Source of the DNA: Clostridiales bacterium UBA8153
GTDB lineage: Bacteria; Bacillota; Sulfobacillia; UBA8153
Assembly (NCBI GenBank): GCA_003449495.1
Contig: DMHJ01000152.1
Span: 3,666-10,745 of the forward strand
DNA: 7,080 bases
Direction: 5' to 3'
Shown here: positions 1 to 6,017 of the stretch, piece by piece
How the letters are laid out: each line of letters begins with the position of its first letter
Position numbering within the stretch: position 1 is the stretch's first letter
Made by a program: the position numbers and the translations under genes
The notes under the pieces: generated by a model
Databases searched by the model: none
The model's input: only the letters and a program-made list of their open reading frames with translations
Told to the model about the DNA's origin: nothing

Positions 1-218
1 GTCAGAGCCGTTAGACTCCGCTCGCTACCATTTTTGGTATGGCTGACCCTACGCACGGTCAGACCTGGGCTGCCGGCCAGGCTTGGCCAACGGCCCCCCG
101 GATTCCTCCCGCGAAAACCGGAATCCTGCAGTCTTCCGACAAGGTAACCGGGGAGCAACTGCGCTTTGGGTTTGCAGGCGGCGGCTTCAGGGCAAATTGG
201 CAGCGGCGGTGACGGCAA
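1..218. other. Left-edge stretch without a recognised gene, rich in small inverted repeats
   Basis: I find no convincing coding sequence here. Four short inverted repeats lie close together: TACCA/TGGTA around a TTTT loop near 27-40, TGACC/GGTCA near 44-61, GGCCA/TGGCC at 75-79 and 84-88, and GGATTCC/GGAATCC at 100-106 and 120-126. None is followed by a T-run, so no classical terminator is visible, and I could not match the stretch to a known riboswitch class. One frame is open from the left edge to a TGA near base 45 and could be the tail of an upstream gene, but it is too short to identify. Confidence 0.3.
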
Positions 219-563
219 TTGCCGCGCAAGACCGTCACCGTGATGCTGGCTATGGCGGTAGTCGCGCTTGTGACCGGTTGCCTGCCGGGCCAAGCCCGGC
301 CGGAACCCGGCGCCGAACCGATTCACGTCGCCGTGGGAGAGGAGATGCGAAGTCATGACACCGAACGACTGACCGAGGAGGAGGTCCGGAGGACCCAGGT
401 GCGGCTCACCTTGGAGCAGGTGCTGGAGACTCCCGAAGGGCAAATCGCCCTGCAAGACCAATTAGAGAAAGAGAAAATCATGGATACTCCGGACTTCAAA
501 AAGGCCCTGGAGACGCGAGTAGCCGAGGTCATGACCATGCCTGAAGTCAAGAACGCCATATAG
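219..563 (+). CDS. GerD-like small lipoprotein, ended by an in-frame amber codon
   Basis: The product is a probable lipid-anchored envelope protein of 114 residues. A TTG start at 219 fits best: a TGA lies in frame three codons upstream, GGTGA at 208-212 gives a Shine-Dalgarno with a 6-base spacer, and this start keeps the basic PRK n-region. A hydrophobic stretch (residues 6-19) leads to the lipobox VTGC with the lipidated Cys at 21. A charged, probably helical part follows, with the repeated phrases ETPEGQIAL and DTPDFKKALE. This style resembles GerD, the spore inner-membrane lipoprotein that gathers germinant receptors in Bacillus, and its clostridial relatives. It is much shorter than Bacillus GerD (roughly 180-200 residues). 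The frame continues after the TAG for 22 codons of family-like sequence, so the gene may be a nonsense mutant. The GerD link is by motif style only and is moderately sure. Confidence 0.6.
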   Translation: MPRKTVTVMLAMAVVALVTGCLPGQARPEPGAEPIHVAVGEEMRSHDTERLTEEEVRRTQVRLTLEQVLETPEGQIALQDQLEKEKIMDTPDFKKALETRVAEVMTMPEVKNAI

Positions 564-632
564 GAGGCCGTGCGCTCAGCTCTCCTGGAGATGATCCGCC
601 AAGGTCAAGGCGGTGGCCGGGGCGGTACCTGA
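564..632 (+). other. In-frame C-terminal continuation of the GerD-like gene beyond the TAG
   Basis: After the TAG at 561-563 the same frame stays open for 22 codons to a TGA at 630-632, encoding EAVRSALLEMIRQGQGGG and a short Gly-rich tail. This reads as the natural end of the amphipathic helix interrupted by the stop. A single C-to-T change (CAG Gln to TAG) would explain it. AGGAGG at 562-567 overlaps the stop, but the next GTG at 570 is only 2 bases away, too close for good re-initiation. Pseudogenisation, readthrough and sequencing error are all possible. Confidence 0.5.
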
Positions 633-735
633 CCGCAGGCTGGCCCGGCCGCTTCGCTATCTTCCCGTTGGTACCGGGACCTCATAGCGCCACCACCCGG
701 TCGGGCACCTACATCCGGGAACTTCCCCCTCCCCG

Positions 736-784
736 GGCGGCATTGGGAGGCCAGGTGGTAAAGTGAGAATTGCCGGATGCCGCC
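736..784. repeat. Perfect 8-base inverted repeat upstream of the tRNA promoter
   Basis: GGCGGCAT at 736-743 is the exact reverse complement of ATGCCGCC at 777-784, with 33 bases between the arms and one further G-T pair possible outside. It lies between the GerD-like gene and the tRNA promoter, with its right arm ending 8 bases before the -35 box. There is no T-run, so it is not an obvious terminator. It could be a weak transcription end, an operator-like site or chance in GC-rich DNA. Confidence 0.3.
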
Positions 785-792
785 TTCCCCAC

Positions 793-821
793 TTGCTGCG
801 TGCACGCGCATGTGCTATGAT
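793..821 (+). promoter_or_regulatory. Sigma-A promoter of the tRNA-Leu gene
   Basis: A -35 box TTGCTG (793-798) and a -10 box TATGAT (816-821) are separated by the optimal 17 bases. A TG dinucleotide one base before the -10 box (TGC-TATGAT) makes it an extended -10 promoter. Transcription should begin near 828, about 10 bases before the mature tRNA 5' end, which fits a short trimmed leader. The match is close to consensus and its position just ahead of a stable RNA gene supports it. Confidence 0.75.
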
Positions 822-837
822 GCGGATGAGACGTTGA

Positions 838-924
838 GCCGAAGTGGTGGAATTGGCAGACACGCGGTGTTCAGGGCGCCGTAGGCGTACGCCTGTGTGG
901 GTTCAAATCCCACCTTCGGCACCA
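838..924 (+). tRNA. tRNA-Leu (anticodon CAG)
   Basis: The cloverleaf folds by eye. The acceptor stem is GCCGAAG (838-844) with CTTCGGC (914-920). The anticodon stem is CGGTG (865-869) with CGCCG (877-881), and the loop TTCAGGG carries CAG at 872-874, reading CUG codons. The long variable arm TAGGCGTACGCCTGT marks a class II tRNA, and the T arm is GTGGG-TTCAAAT-CCCAC. The sequence aligns position by position with E. coli tRNA-Leu(CAG). The A73 discriminator and CCA end are encoded (921-924). It is a single-gene transcription unit with its own promoter and terminator. Confidence 0.97.
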
Positions 925-937
925 TTTTGGAGTTACT

Positions 938-972
938 AGCCTGCTTTGGTGTTTAAGCAGGCTTTGTTTTTC
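938..972 (+). terminator. Rho-independent terminator after tRNA-Leu
   Basis: AGCCTGCTT (938-946) pairs perfectly over 9 bases with AAGCAGGCT (955-963) around the 8-base loop TGGTGTTT. A T-rich tail, TTTGTTTTTC, follows at once. It begins 13 bases after the tRNA CCA end and is the only textbook terminator seen in the window. Confidence 0.93.
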
Positions 973-1073
973 GATTTGGTGAACGGTAATACGCCTGCGT
1001 TCCCGGCATACAGGTGGGAAGAGGACCAGATCCAAGCAATACCACCGGCACGGGCAGAAGGCGAAGCGGGGAG

Positions 1074-2087
1074 ATGGCACTGAGGCGGCCTGCGTTGATA
1101 ATCGGGTCGATGCTGTTTGCAGGCCTGCTGGCTGCAACCGGACTGGGCTGCTACCAGGCAGTCCCCCCACCGCCTCCCGTGGCTCCTCCAGTGGTCGTCG
1201 ATCCTCCGGTTCCACGACCGCCACCTTCTCCTTGGCCCGATCAGCCCGAACTGCCCGGCATGCTCCTGGTGGCCATCGGCAACAACCGCGCCGCCCGTCC
1301 CCAGAGCGGTGTGGAGTTTGCCGATGTAGTGTACGAGGTGCTGGCCGAGGGGGGGATCACGCGACTGCTGGCCCTCTTTGGGAGCCGGGCCGCTCCGGAC
1401 ATAGGACCGGTCCGCAGCCTCAGGATGGCTATGGCCGAGATCGCCTTGGGATACGACGCCCCCCTGGCCCACGCCGGCGGGTGCGAGGAGGCTTTGCGCT
1501 TCATGGCCCGCCAGGCACCCAAGAGCCTCGACGGCGTCCGTGGCGCGGGGGCCTTTTTCCGGCGCGTTACTCATAGAAAGGCCCCTGACAACCTGTATAC
1601 CAGCACCGGCCAGCTGATCGAGGGCGCCCGGGCCCGGGGACTGCGGCTCTCTCCGCTAGTCCGCCTCCCCCATGGCGACCGGGCCGGAGGCGATCCCGCT
1701 ACCAGAGTGGTGGTGGCGTTCGCACGTCTGGTCAATGCCCCCAACATCGTCACCTACGAGTATGATGGGCGGGTGTACCGGCGGTCGGTCAACGACTCCC
1801 CGCACCTGTCCGCCCAAGGGCAGCAGCTGGCACCGGAGAACCTGGTGGTGTTGGAGGTCAAAACCAGGACGGTGATGAGACAGGAACCCATGCTGGATAT
1901 GGACGTGGTGGGACAAGGTCGCGCGTTGCTGTTCCGTGACGGCCGCGTTCACGCCGGCACCTGGCAGAAGACTGGGCCCGGAGCCATGTTCGTGCTACGA
2001 GACACCCAGGGGCAGCTCTTCACCTTCGCCCGGGGCCAGACGTGGTTCCACCTAGTGCCCGATCTCAAGTACGTAGAGTACCGGTGA
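1074..2087 (+). CDS. DUF3048 (YerB family) envelope lipoprotein
   Basis: The product is an extracytoplasmic protein of about 337 residues in the DUF3048 family, typified by B. subtilis YerB; the biochemical role of the family is not established. I chose ATG 1074 because it opens directly into a signal sequence: MALRRP, a hydrophobic core (residues 7-22), then GLGC with Cys 26. A GTG at 1014 would add 20 unlikely residues. A proline-rich spacer (about 30-58) separates the membrane anchor from two domains. The N-terminal domain shows ARPQSGVEFADVVYEVLAEG (74-93), IGPVRSLR (110-117) and AHAGGCEEA. The C-terminal domain shows YRRSVNDSPH, GTWQKTGPG and GQTWFHLVP (321-329). These are the family's strongest motifs. 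The lipobox is imperfect, with Gly rather than Leu/Val/Ile at -3, so lipidation is likely but not certain. AGAAGG lies 12 bases upstream and GGGAG directly next to the start. The gene stands alone between the tRNA terminator and the sugar operon. Confidence 0.9.
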   Translation: MALRRPALIIGSMLFAGLLAATGLGCYQAVPPPPPVAPPVVVDPPVPRPPPSPWPDQPELPGMLLVAIGNNRAARPQSGVEFADVVYEVLAEGGITRLLALFGSRAAPDIGPVRSLRMAMAEIALGYDAPLAHAGGCEEALRFMARQAPKSLDGVRGAGAFFRRVTHRKAPDNLYTSTGQLIEGARARGLRLSPLVRLPHGDRAGGDPATRVVVAFARLVNAPNIVTYEYDGRVYRRSVNDSPHLSAQGQQLAPENLVVLEVKTRTVMRQEPMLDMDVVGQGRALLFRDGRVHAGTWQKTGPGAMFVLRDTQGQLFTFARGQTWFHLVPDLKYVEYR

Positions 2088-2187
2088 TGTGGTGATGTGC
2101 CGTAAGCAGTATCGTGCGGTTCCCCGGTCGCCCCGCGTGCCACCGCTCAAGTTCAGCCTCCTCCGTCTTCACCTGCACTGCCGCTTA

Positions 2188-2227
2188 GGTCCAGTACCGG
2201 GCCACCTCCATTAACCCGTACCGGACC
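2188..2227 (+). promoter_or_regulatory. Stem-loop in the leader of the sugar operon
   Basis: GGTCC-A-GTAC-C-GGG (2188-2201) pairs with CCC-GTAC-C-GGACC (2215-2227). This gives 12 base pairs with one A-C mismatch, one bulged C and a 13-base loop. It lies about 100 bases upstream of the GH4 start and is not followed by a T-run, so it is not a plain terminator. It could be an RNA regulatory element or an operator, since the two arms also form a DNA inverted repeat. I recognise no known riboswitch, T-box or RAT antiterminator sequence. Confidence 0.35.
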
Positions 2228-2254
2228 GGTGCTTCCGGAACGCCGGGGACGCCC

Positions 2255-2287
2255 GGCGCCTACCGGCAAGGCCGGGAAGGAGGTGCC
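2255..2287 (+). promoter_or_regulatory. Second leader hairpin that buries a Shine-Dalgarno-like sequence
   Basis: GGCGCCT (2255-2261) can pair with AGGTGCC (2281-2287), including one G-T pair. It encloses an inner hairpin, CCGGC-AAG-GCCGG (2263-2275). The closing arm overlaps AAGGAGGTG (2277-2285), a near-perfect complement of the 16S rRNA tail. No ATG, GTG or TTG lies at a usable distance after this sequence. It may act as a ribosome standby site, be a relic of a lost leader ORF or be coincidence. The pairing is read by eye; no folding energy was computed. Confidence 0.3.
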
Positions 2288-2315
2288 GCCACCGCGTCGA
2301 AGGGAGAGGCGGGAT

Positions 2316-2323
2316 AGGGAGGG
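2316..2323 (+). promoter_or_regulatory. Shine-Dalgarno that fixes the TTG start of the GH4 gene
   Basis: AGGGAGGG sits 7 bases before TTG 2331. No other in-frame ATG, GTG or TTG nearby has such a site, so it argues for TTG 2331 over the far-upstream GTG 2229 and the GTG at 2340. Confidence 0.65.
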
Positions 2324-2330
2324 TTGCCTC

Positions 2331-3704
2331 TTGACTGAAGTGCCGTTTGCACCAGCCTTACGCGAGCACCTGGGAGTACCGCCGACCGGCAGCCGGCCTC
2401 TACGCCTAGCCATCATTGGCGGTGGCAGCGCCTATACGCCCGGCCTGGTGGAAGGGCTCTTGCGCCTGGAAGCACGCCTCCCCGTAGGGCGGCTGGCCCT
2501 GATGGACGTTGACGAGGCGAAGCTGCAGACCGTAGGTGGGCTCGTCGGCCGCCGGCTCCAAGCATCCGGGCATGGCATGGAGCTTCTCCTTACTACCTGC
2601 AGGCGCGAAGCCCTGGAAGGCGCAGATTTCGTTCTGTGCCAGATCCGCGTGGGCGGTCTGGCCGGCCGGTCTTTGGATGAGAAAGTCGCCCTCCGTCACC
2701 GGGTCATTGGTCAGGAAACCACCGGGCCCGGTGGGTTTGCCATGGGTCTAAGAACCATCCCGGTCATGCTGGAGGTGGCCGCCGATGCCGCCCGCTACGC
2801 ACCCGGCGCTTGGATCATCAACTACAGCAACCCGACCGGCTTGGTGGCCAACGCCCTCTACCGTTCCGGCTATGAGCGTGTGCTCAGCCTATGCGACATT
2901 CCCATGGCCATGCAGCAAGGCTTGGCTACGCTCTTAGACATCCCGCGTCGCGAGATTTTCCTGGATTACGCCGGGCTGAACCATCTCGCCTGTGCCACCC
3001 GGGTCATGTGCCGGGGTAAAGACCTGTTACCGTCCCTGACAGCTCTGGCCCGCTCGGTAGTGGCTTCCGGGGCAAAGCTGCCCGTGTCCCTGGCCGACCA
3101 GCGCGAGGAGAAGGAGTTTGGGCACATCCTGCAGCTGATGGCCACCACGGGCCTATACTGCTCGCCTTACCTTCATTATTACCTGCACGGGGCGGAAGTC
3201 CTGGACGAGATGCTGGCGTCACCCACCACCCGGGCCGACGAGGTCATGGCCCTGGAAAGGGAGTTGCTGGAGGCTTTTTCCGGCTCCGCCACCGGAGAAG
3301 ACCTGTCCCGGCACCGGGGCTACGACTGGCATGCCGACGCCATGATGGAAGTGGTGGCGGCCATGGCCGGCCACGAGGGCGGCCTGCATGTGGTCAACGT
3401 GCCTAACCGGGGGAACCTGCCCAGCGTACCGCTGGCACATATGGTGGAGGTCAACGCCGTGGTGGACCAAAGCGGGGCCCACCCCCTCCAGGCGCCGGCC
3501 CTTCCCCCGCTCATGCGCGGCTTAGTGTCGGCGGTGGCCGCCTATGAGGAACTGGCGGTGGAAGCGGCCCTGGAGGGTTCGTACCACAAGGCTTGCCTGG
3601 CTCTCACCGCTCACCCGCTGGTGCCGTCGGCCAACATCGCCCGCCGTCTATGTGACGACTATCTCGCCGCTCACCGCGATTTCTTGCCCCAATTCCGCCG
3701 GTAA
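2331..3704 (+). CDS. Glycoside hydrolase family 4 phospho-glucosidase (alpha-type signature)
   Basis: This is an NAD+- and divalent-metal-dependent cytoplasmic enzyme that hydrolyses 6-phospho-glucosides by the GH4 redox mechanism. From TTG 2331 it has 457 residues, a normal family length. A Rossmann fold opens with GGGSAYTP (30-37) and the acidic residue D59. Then come QIRVGG (104-109), IGQETTGPGG (126-135), NYSNPTG (164-170), CDIP (188-191) and GLNHL (215-219). C188 and H218 are the expected metal ligands, and Y280 in PYLHYYL is the likely catalytic base. CDIP is close to the CDMP of 6-phospho-alpha-glucosidases such as GlvA, where the Asp is the proposed acid catalyst; beta enzymes have CN(V/I)P. 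QETTGPGG and RTIPV look more beta-like, so substrate linkage is open. The PTS permease gene begins 13 bases downstream, surely in the same operon, and would supply the phosphorylated substrate. The first 20 residues or so are not conserved family sequence. Confidence 0.93.
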   Translation: MTEVPFAPALREHLGVPPTGSRPLRLAIIGGGSAYTPGLVEGLLRLEARLPVGRLALMDVDEAKLQTVGGLVGRRLQASGHGMELLLTTCRREALEGADFVLCQIRVGGLAGRSLDEKVALRHRVIGQETTGPGGFAMGLRTIPVMLEVAADAARYAPGAWIINYSNPTGLVANALYRSGYERVLSLCDIPMAMQQGLATLLDIPRREIFLDYAGLNHLACATRVMCRGKDLLPSLTALARSVVASGAKLPVSLADQREEKEFGHILQLMATTGLYCSPYLHYYLHGAEVLDEMLASPTTRADEVMALERELLEAFSGSATGEDLSRHRGYDWHADAMMEVVAAMAGHEGGLHVVNVPNRGNLPSVPLAHMVEVNAVVDQSGAHPLQAPALPPLMRGLVSAVAAYEELAVEAALEGSYHKACLALTAHPLVPSANIARRLCDDYLAAHRDFLPQFRR

Positions 3705-3705
3705 T

Positions 3706-3711
3706 GGGGGG
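3706..3711 (+). promoter_or_regulatory. G-run Shine-Dalgarno selecting ATG 3718 of the permease gene
   Basis: GGGGGG lies 6 bases before ATG 3718 but directly against the in-frame ATG 3712, so 3718 is the better start. It begins one base after the GH4 stop codon, which suggests coupled translation. Confidence 0.5.
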
Positions 3712-3717
3712 ATGGGT

Positions 3718-5088
3718 ATGAAGCGGGGCCTGCACCGGTTCGCCGCCGCCGCCTTCACTTTCATCGCCGTGCTGCCCGCCGCCGCCATCCTGCTGGCTCT
3801 GGGCAACGTCCTGCCCGTCCCCATCCTGAACCGGGCGCTGGCGGCGGCCGGGGAGGGTCTGTTCCAGTACCTGGGCCTCATCTTTGGCGTGGGGATCGCC
3901 GCGGGCCTTACCGGCGGTGACGGCATCGCCGGACTGGCCGCGGCCACCAGCTATGTCGTGATCAACGCCGTGTCCCGCACCATCGACCCGGCCGCCCAGC
4001 TGGGCGTGTTGGCCGGCCTGGTGGCCGGTCTTACCGCCGCCTGGGCATTCGGCCGGTACAGCCAAGTGCGCTTTCCGGAATACCTGAGCTTCTTCGAGGG
4101 CAGAAGGTTCGTCCCCATCATCGTCTCCCTGGTTAGCGTAGCCTGGGGCTTGGCCATGGGGGCGATTTGGCCCGGAGTGCAGGCGGTCATCACCGCCCTC
4201 GGCAACTGGATGTCCGGGGCGGGCATGGCCGGGGTGTTCGTCTACGGTACCCTTGAGCGCCTCCTGATCGCCACCGGTCTGCATCACTTCCTCAATGGCA
4301 TCGTGCTCCTGCTCATGGGATCCTTCGAAGGCGCCACGGGTGACCTGGGACGCTTCTTCGCCGGTGACCCCACGGCCGGGTTCTTCATGGGCGGGGCCTA
4401 CGCCATCAAGCTGTTCGGTCTGCCCGCAGCCTGCCTGGCCATGATGCACGAGGCCAGGAAGCCCCGGCAGGTCAAGGGCCTGATGATGGCGGCGGCGCTC
4501 ACCAGCATGCTTACCGGCATTACCGAGCCCGTGGAGTTCGCGTTCCTCTTTACGGCGCCCATCCTCTTTGGCATGCACGCGCTCCTGACCGGCAGTTCAT
4601 TTGCCATCAACTGGCTGCTGGGGATCACCCACGGGTTCGCCTCCAGCGCCGGGCTCTTGGAGTTCGTGGTGAACTGGCACCGAGCCCAGCGGGCCTGGCT
4701 CATCCTCCCGCTGGGGGTAATGTACGCCGGCATCTACTATGCCGGGTTCCGGCTACTCATCCGGCGCCTGAACCTGTCCACTCCCGGTCGCCTGGAGGCC
4801 GAGGGGGAACTGGAGGAAGCAGACGCTCCGGCCGCGGTGCCGGGCGAGGGGGCCCGCAGCATCGTCCTGGCCCTGGGCGGGGCTGCCAACATCCTTGCGG
4901 CCGACGCCTGCCTCACACGCCTGCGGGTTTCCCTGCGCGATGGCGCCCTGGTAGACTACACCGCCCTCAAGGCCTGCGGGGCCTTGGGGTGGGTGGGAAG
5001 CGGGACTGGCGTCCTGCAGGTGGTCTTCGGCACTCGCTCTCACCAGCTGGCCCAGGCCGTCCGCGAGGAGCTCCGGCTCTCTCGCTGA
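3718..5088 (+). CDS. PTS permease EIICB, glucose/maltose/N-acetylglucosamine family
   Basis: This is an inner-membrane sugar transporter of the phosphoenolpyruvate phosphotransferase system that phosphorylates its substrate during import. It has 456 residues. The hydrophobic IIC domain covers about 1-350, with a first membrane segment at 8-28, the motif VGIAAGLTGGDGIAGLAA (58-75), TGLHHFLNG (186-194) and the substrate-site motif GITEPVEF (267-274). An acidic, Ala-rich linker (about 360-377) leads to a IIB domain (about 380-453) with ACLTRLR, where C398 is the phosphorylated cysteine. The IIC-IIB order is that of PtsG, NagE and GlvC/MalP. There is no IIA domain, so phosphate must come from a separate EIIA-Glc-like protein. 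Pairing with a GH4 enzyme mirrors glvA-glvC of B. subtilis and suggests a glucose disaccharide substrate. Exact sugar unknown. No terminator is visible after the stop. Confidence 0.93.
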   Translation: MKRGLHRFAAAAFTFIAVLPAAAILLALGNVLPVPILNRALAAAGEGLFQYLGLIFGVGIAAGLTGGDGIAGLAAATSYVVINAVSRTIDPAAQLGVLAGLVAGLTAAWAFGRYSQVRFPEYLSFFEGRRFVPIIVSLVSVAWGLAMGAIWPGVQAVITALGNWMSGAGMAGVFVYGTLERLLIATGLHHFLNGIVLLLMGSFEGATGDLGRFFAGDPTAGFFMGGAYAIKLFGLPAACLAMMHEARKPRQVKGLMMAAALTSMLTGITEPVEFAFLFTAPILFGMHALLTGSSFAINWLLGITHGFASSAGLLEFVVNWHRAQRAWLILPLGVMYAGIYYAGFRLLIRRLNLSTPGRLEAEGELEEADAPAAVPGEGARSIVLALGGAANILAADACLTRLRVSLRDGALVDYTALKACGALGWVGSGTGVLQVVFGTRSHQLAQAVREELRLSR

Positions 5089-5294
5089 CCCGGCAGCACT
5101 CCGGAATCCCGCGCCGGGCGGTCATGCGGTCCGGCTTACCCCGTTACACTGACCTATCCCACCGGCCGGCCGGCAGCAGGCGCTGGTCTGGTAGGACGGC
5201 CGCACCCCTCTCTCTCCGCCCTGGAACATGTCCCTGCACCAAGGGCTTGAACCCTTCGCGTTTCCTCCAACGGCTAAGGACCCTGGGATGAGGC

Positions 5295-5871
5295 ATGGCG
5301 TCACTGTGGCGGGCCAGCGGGTACCTCTTCACCCCCGGTACCTTCATCCTGCGCTGGGGTAGCCGGGCGCCGGAAGTTCCCGCCGAGCTAGGCGACCGCC
5401 GGCACTCTCCCCTGGCCTGGCTGGGCAGCATTGCGATCCTCTCGCCCGGGCTAGGCCGGCCCGGCCTGACAATCCGGGTTGCTTTCGAGGCCTTGCTGGC
5501 TTTGCTCGGCGTCACTCCTTTCTGCCCGTCCTATGGCTCGACCTTCATCGCACAAGAGAATTGGCCGTACCACCGACACCCTTGGAAGTTGGGTCCAGTC
5601 CATGCCGCCGGTCCCTGGGTGAGCCTCCTGTGGGGTTTCGCTTTCGTGGGCTTGTTCCGCCAGGGAGAGCATTTAGGTGTGGCCTGGTTCCAGGCCGCAG
5701 GCCGGGCGCCGGGGCATGGCCAACTGCATCCTGGTCCCGTTCAACCTCATACCGGTGTTCCCGTCTGGCTCCTCTGCCGCCCGGAATCTTCTCCGGTGGA
5801 GCCGGCCGGTCTGGGCGTTACTGGTGGCCGGCTTTCCTTTACTGCACCGCGCAGGCGGTTTCCGGTGGTAA
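5295..5871 (+). pseudogene. Decayed M50 (site-2) metalloprotease
   Basis: Two overlapping frames together resemble the YwhC-like M50 membrane proteases. From ATG 5295, one frame gives PEVPAELGD where the family has HExxH...LGD. It then gives SPLAWLGSIAIL, resembling NPLAHLDPLGSLAIL, GLGRPG, resembling GFGWAKP, and AAGPWVSLLWGFAFVGL, resembling the AGPxxN membrane segment. The similarity then moves to another frame: ANCILVPFNLIPVFPSGSS at about 5716-5772, like NLxLAxFNLIPxPPLDGS, ending at TAA 5869. The frame change lies between about 5677 and 5716. Both catalytic elements are gone: the zinc-binding histidines (H to P) and the LDG aspartate. A single long frame runs 5295-5966, but its second half has no family resemblance. 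No strong Shine-Dalgarno is seen. The alignment is from memory of the family, so I am only moderately sure. The flanks (5089-5294 and 5872-6017) show nothing else. Confidence 0.5.
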
Positions 5872-6017
5872 CTACCGCCGCTAAGCGGGTGGAAGCTTCT
5901 CCGCAACCGGCGGACCAGGGCACTCGCCGCCGGCCCAGCGGTGACATCCACCGGGGGACCCCATGAAGCGAGTAGACCGGCACCTACCTGCTCCAGTTTG
6001 GCAACGGTCCCGCCGCC

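Noticed and set aside
1..46. Frame open from the left edge ending at TGA, possibly the tail of an upstream gene
   Set aside because: It gives only about 14 residues with no recognisable motif, so it cannot be told from chance.
83..358. Open frame overlapping the start of the GerD-like gene
   Set aside because: It has an Arg/Gly-rich composition with no domain or ribosome site and runs out of frame across the lipoprotein signal sequence.
965..992. Possible promoter TTGTTT / TAATAC with a 16-base spacer ahead of the DUF3048 gene
   Set aside because: Both boxes are weak matches and the -35 box lies inside the T-run of the tRNA terminator.
936..1574. Minus-strand open frame across the tRNA terminator and the DUF3048 gene
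   Set aside because: It reads through the tRNA terminator and is antisense to a clear family member, with no recognisable motif.
2281..2300. Resemblance to a T-box antiterminator motif
   Set aside because: The GGTGCCGCCACCGCG string does not match the conserved T-box core, and no specifier stem or terminator is present; a sugar operon is also an unlikely target.
3604..4578. Long 324-codon open frame on the minus strand opposite the hydrolase and permease genes
   Set aside because: It lies wholly antisense to two well-supported genes, is rich in Gly, His and Gln, matches no family, and is expected in GC-rich DNA with strong third-position bias.
5236..5251. Small hairpin AAGGG/CCCTT after the permease gene as a terminator
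   Set aside because: It has only five base pairs, no T-run, and lies about 150 bases after the stop codon.
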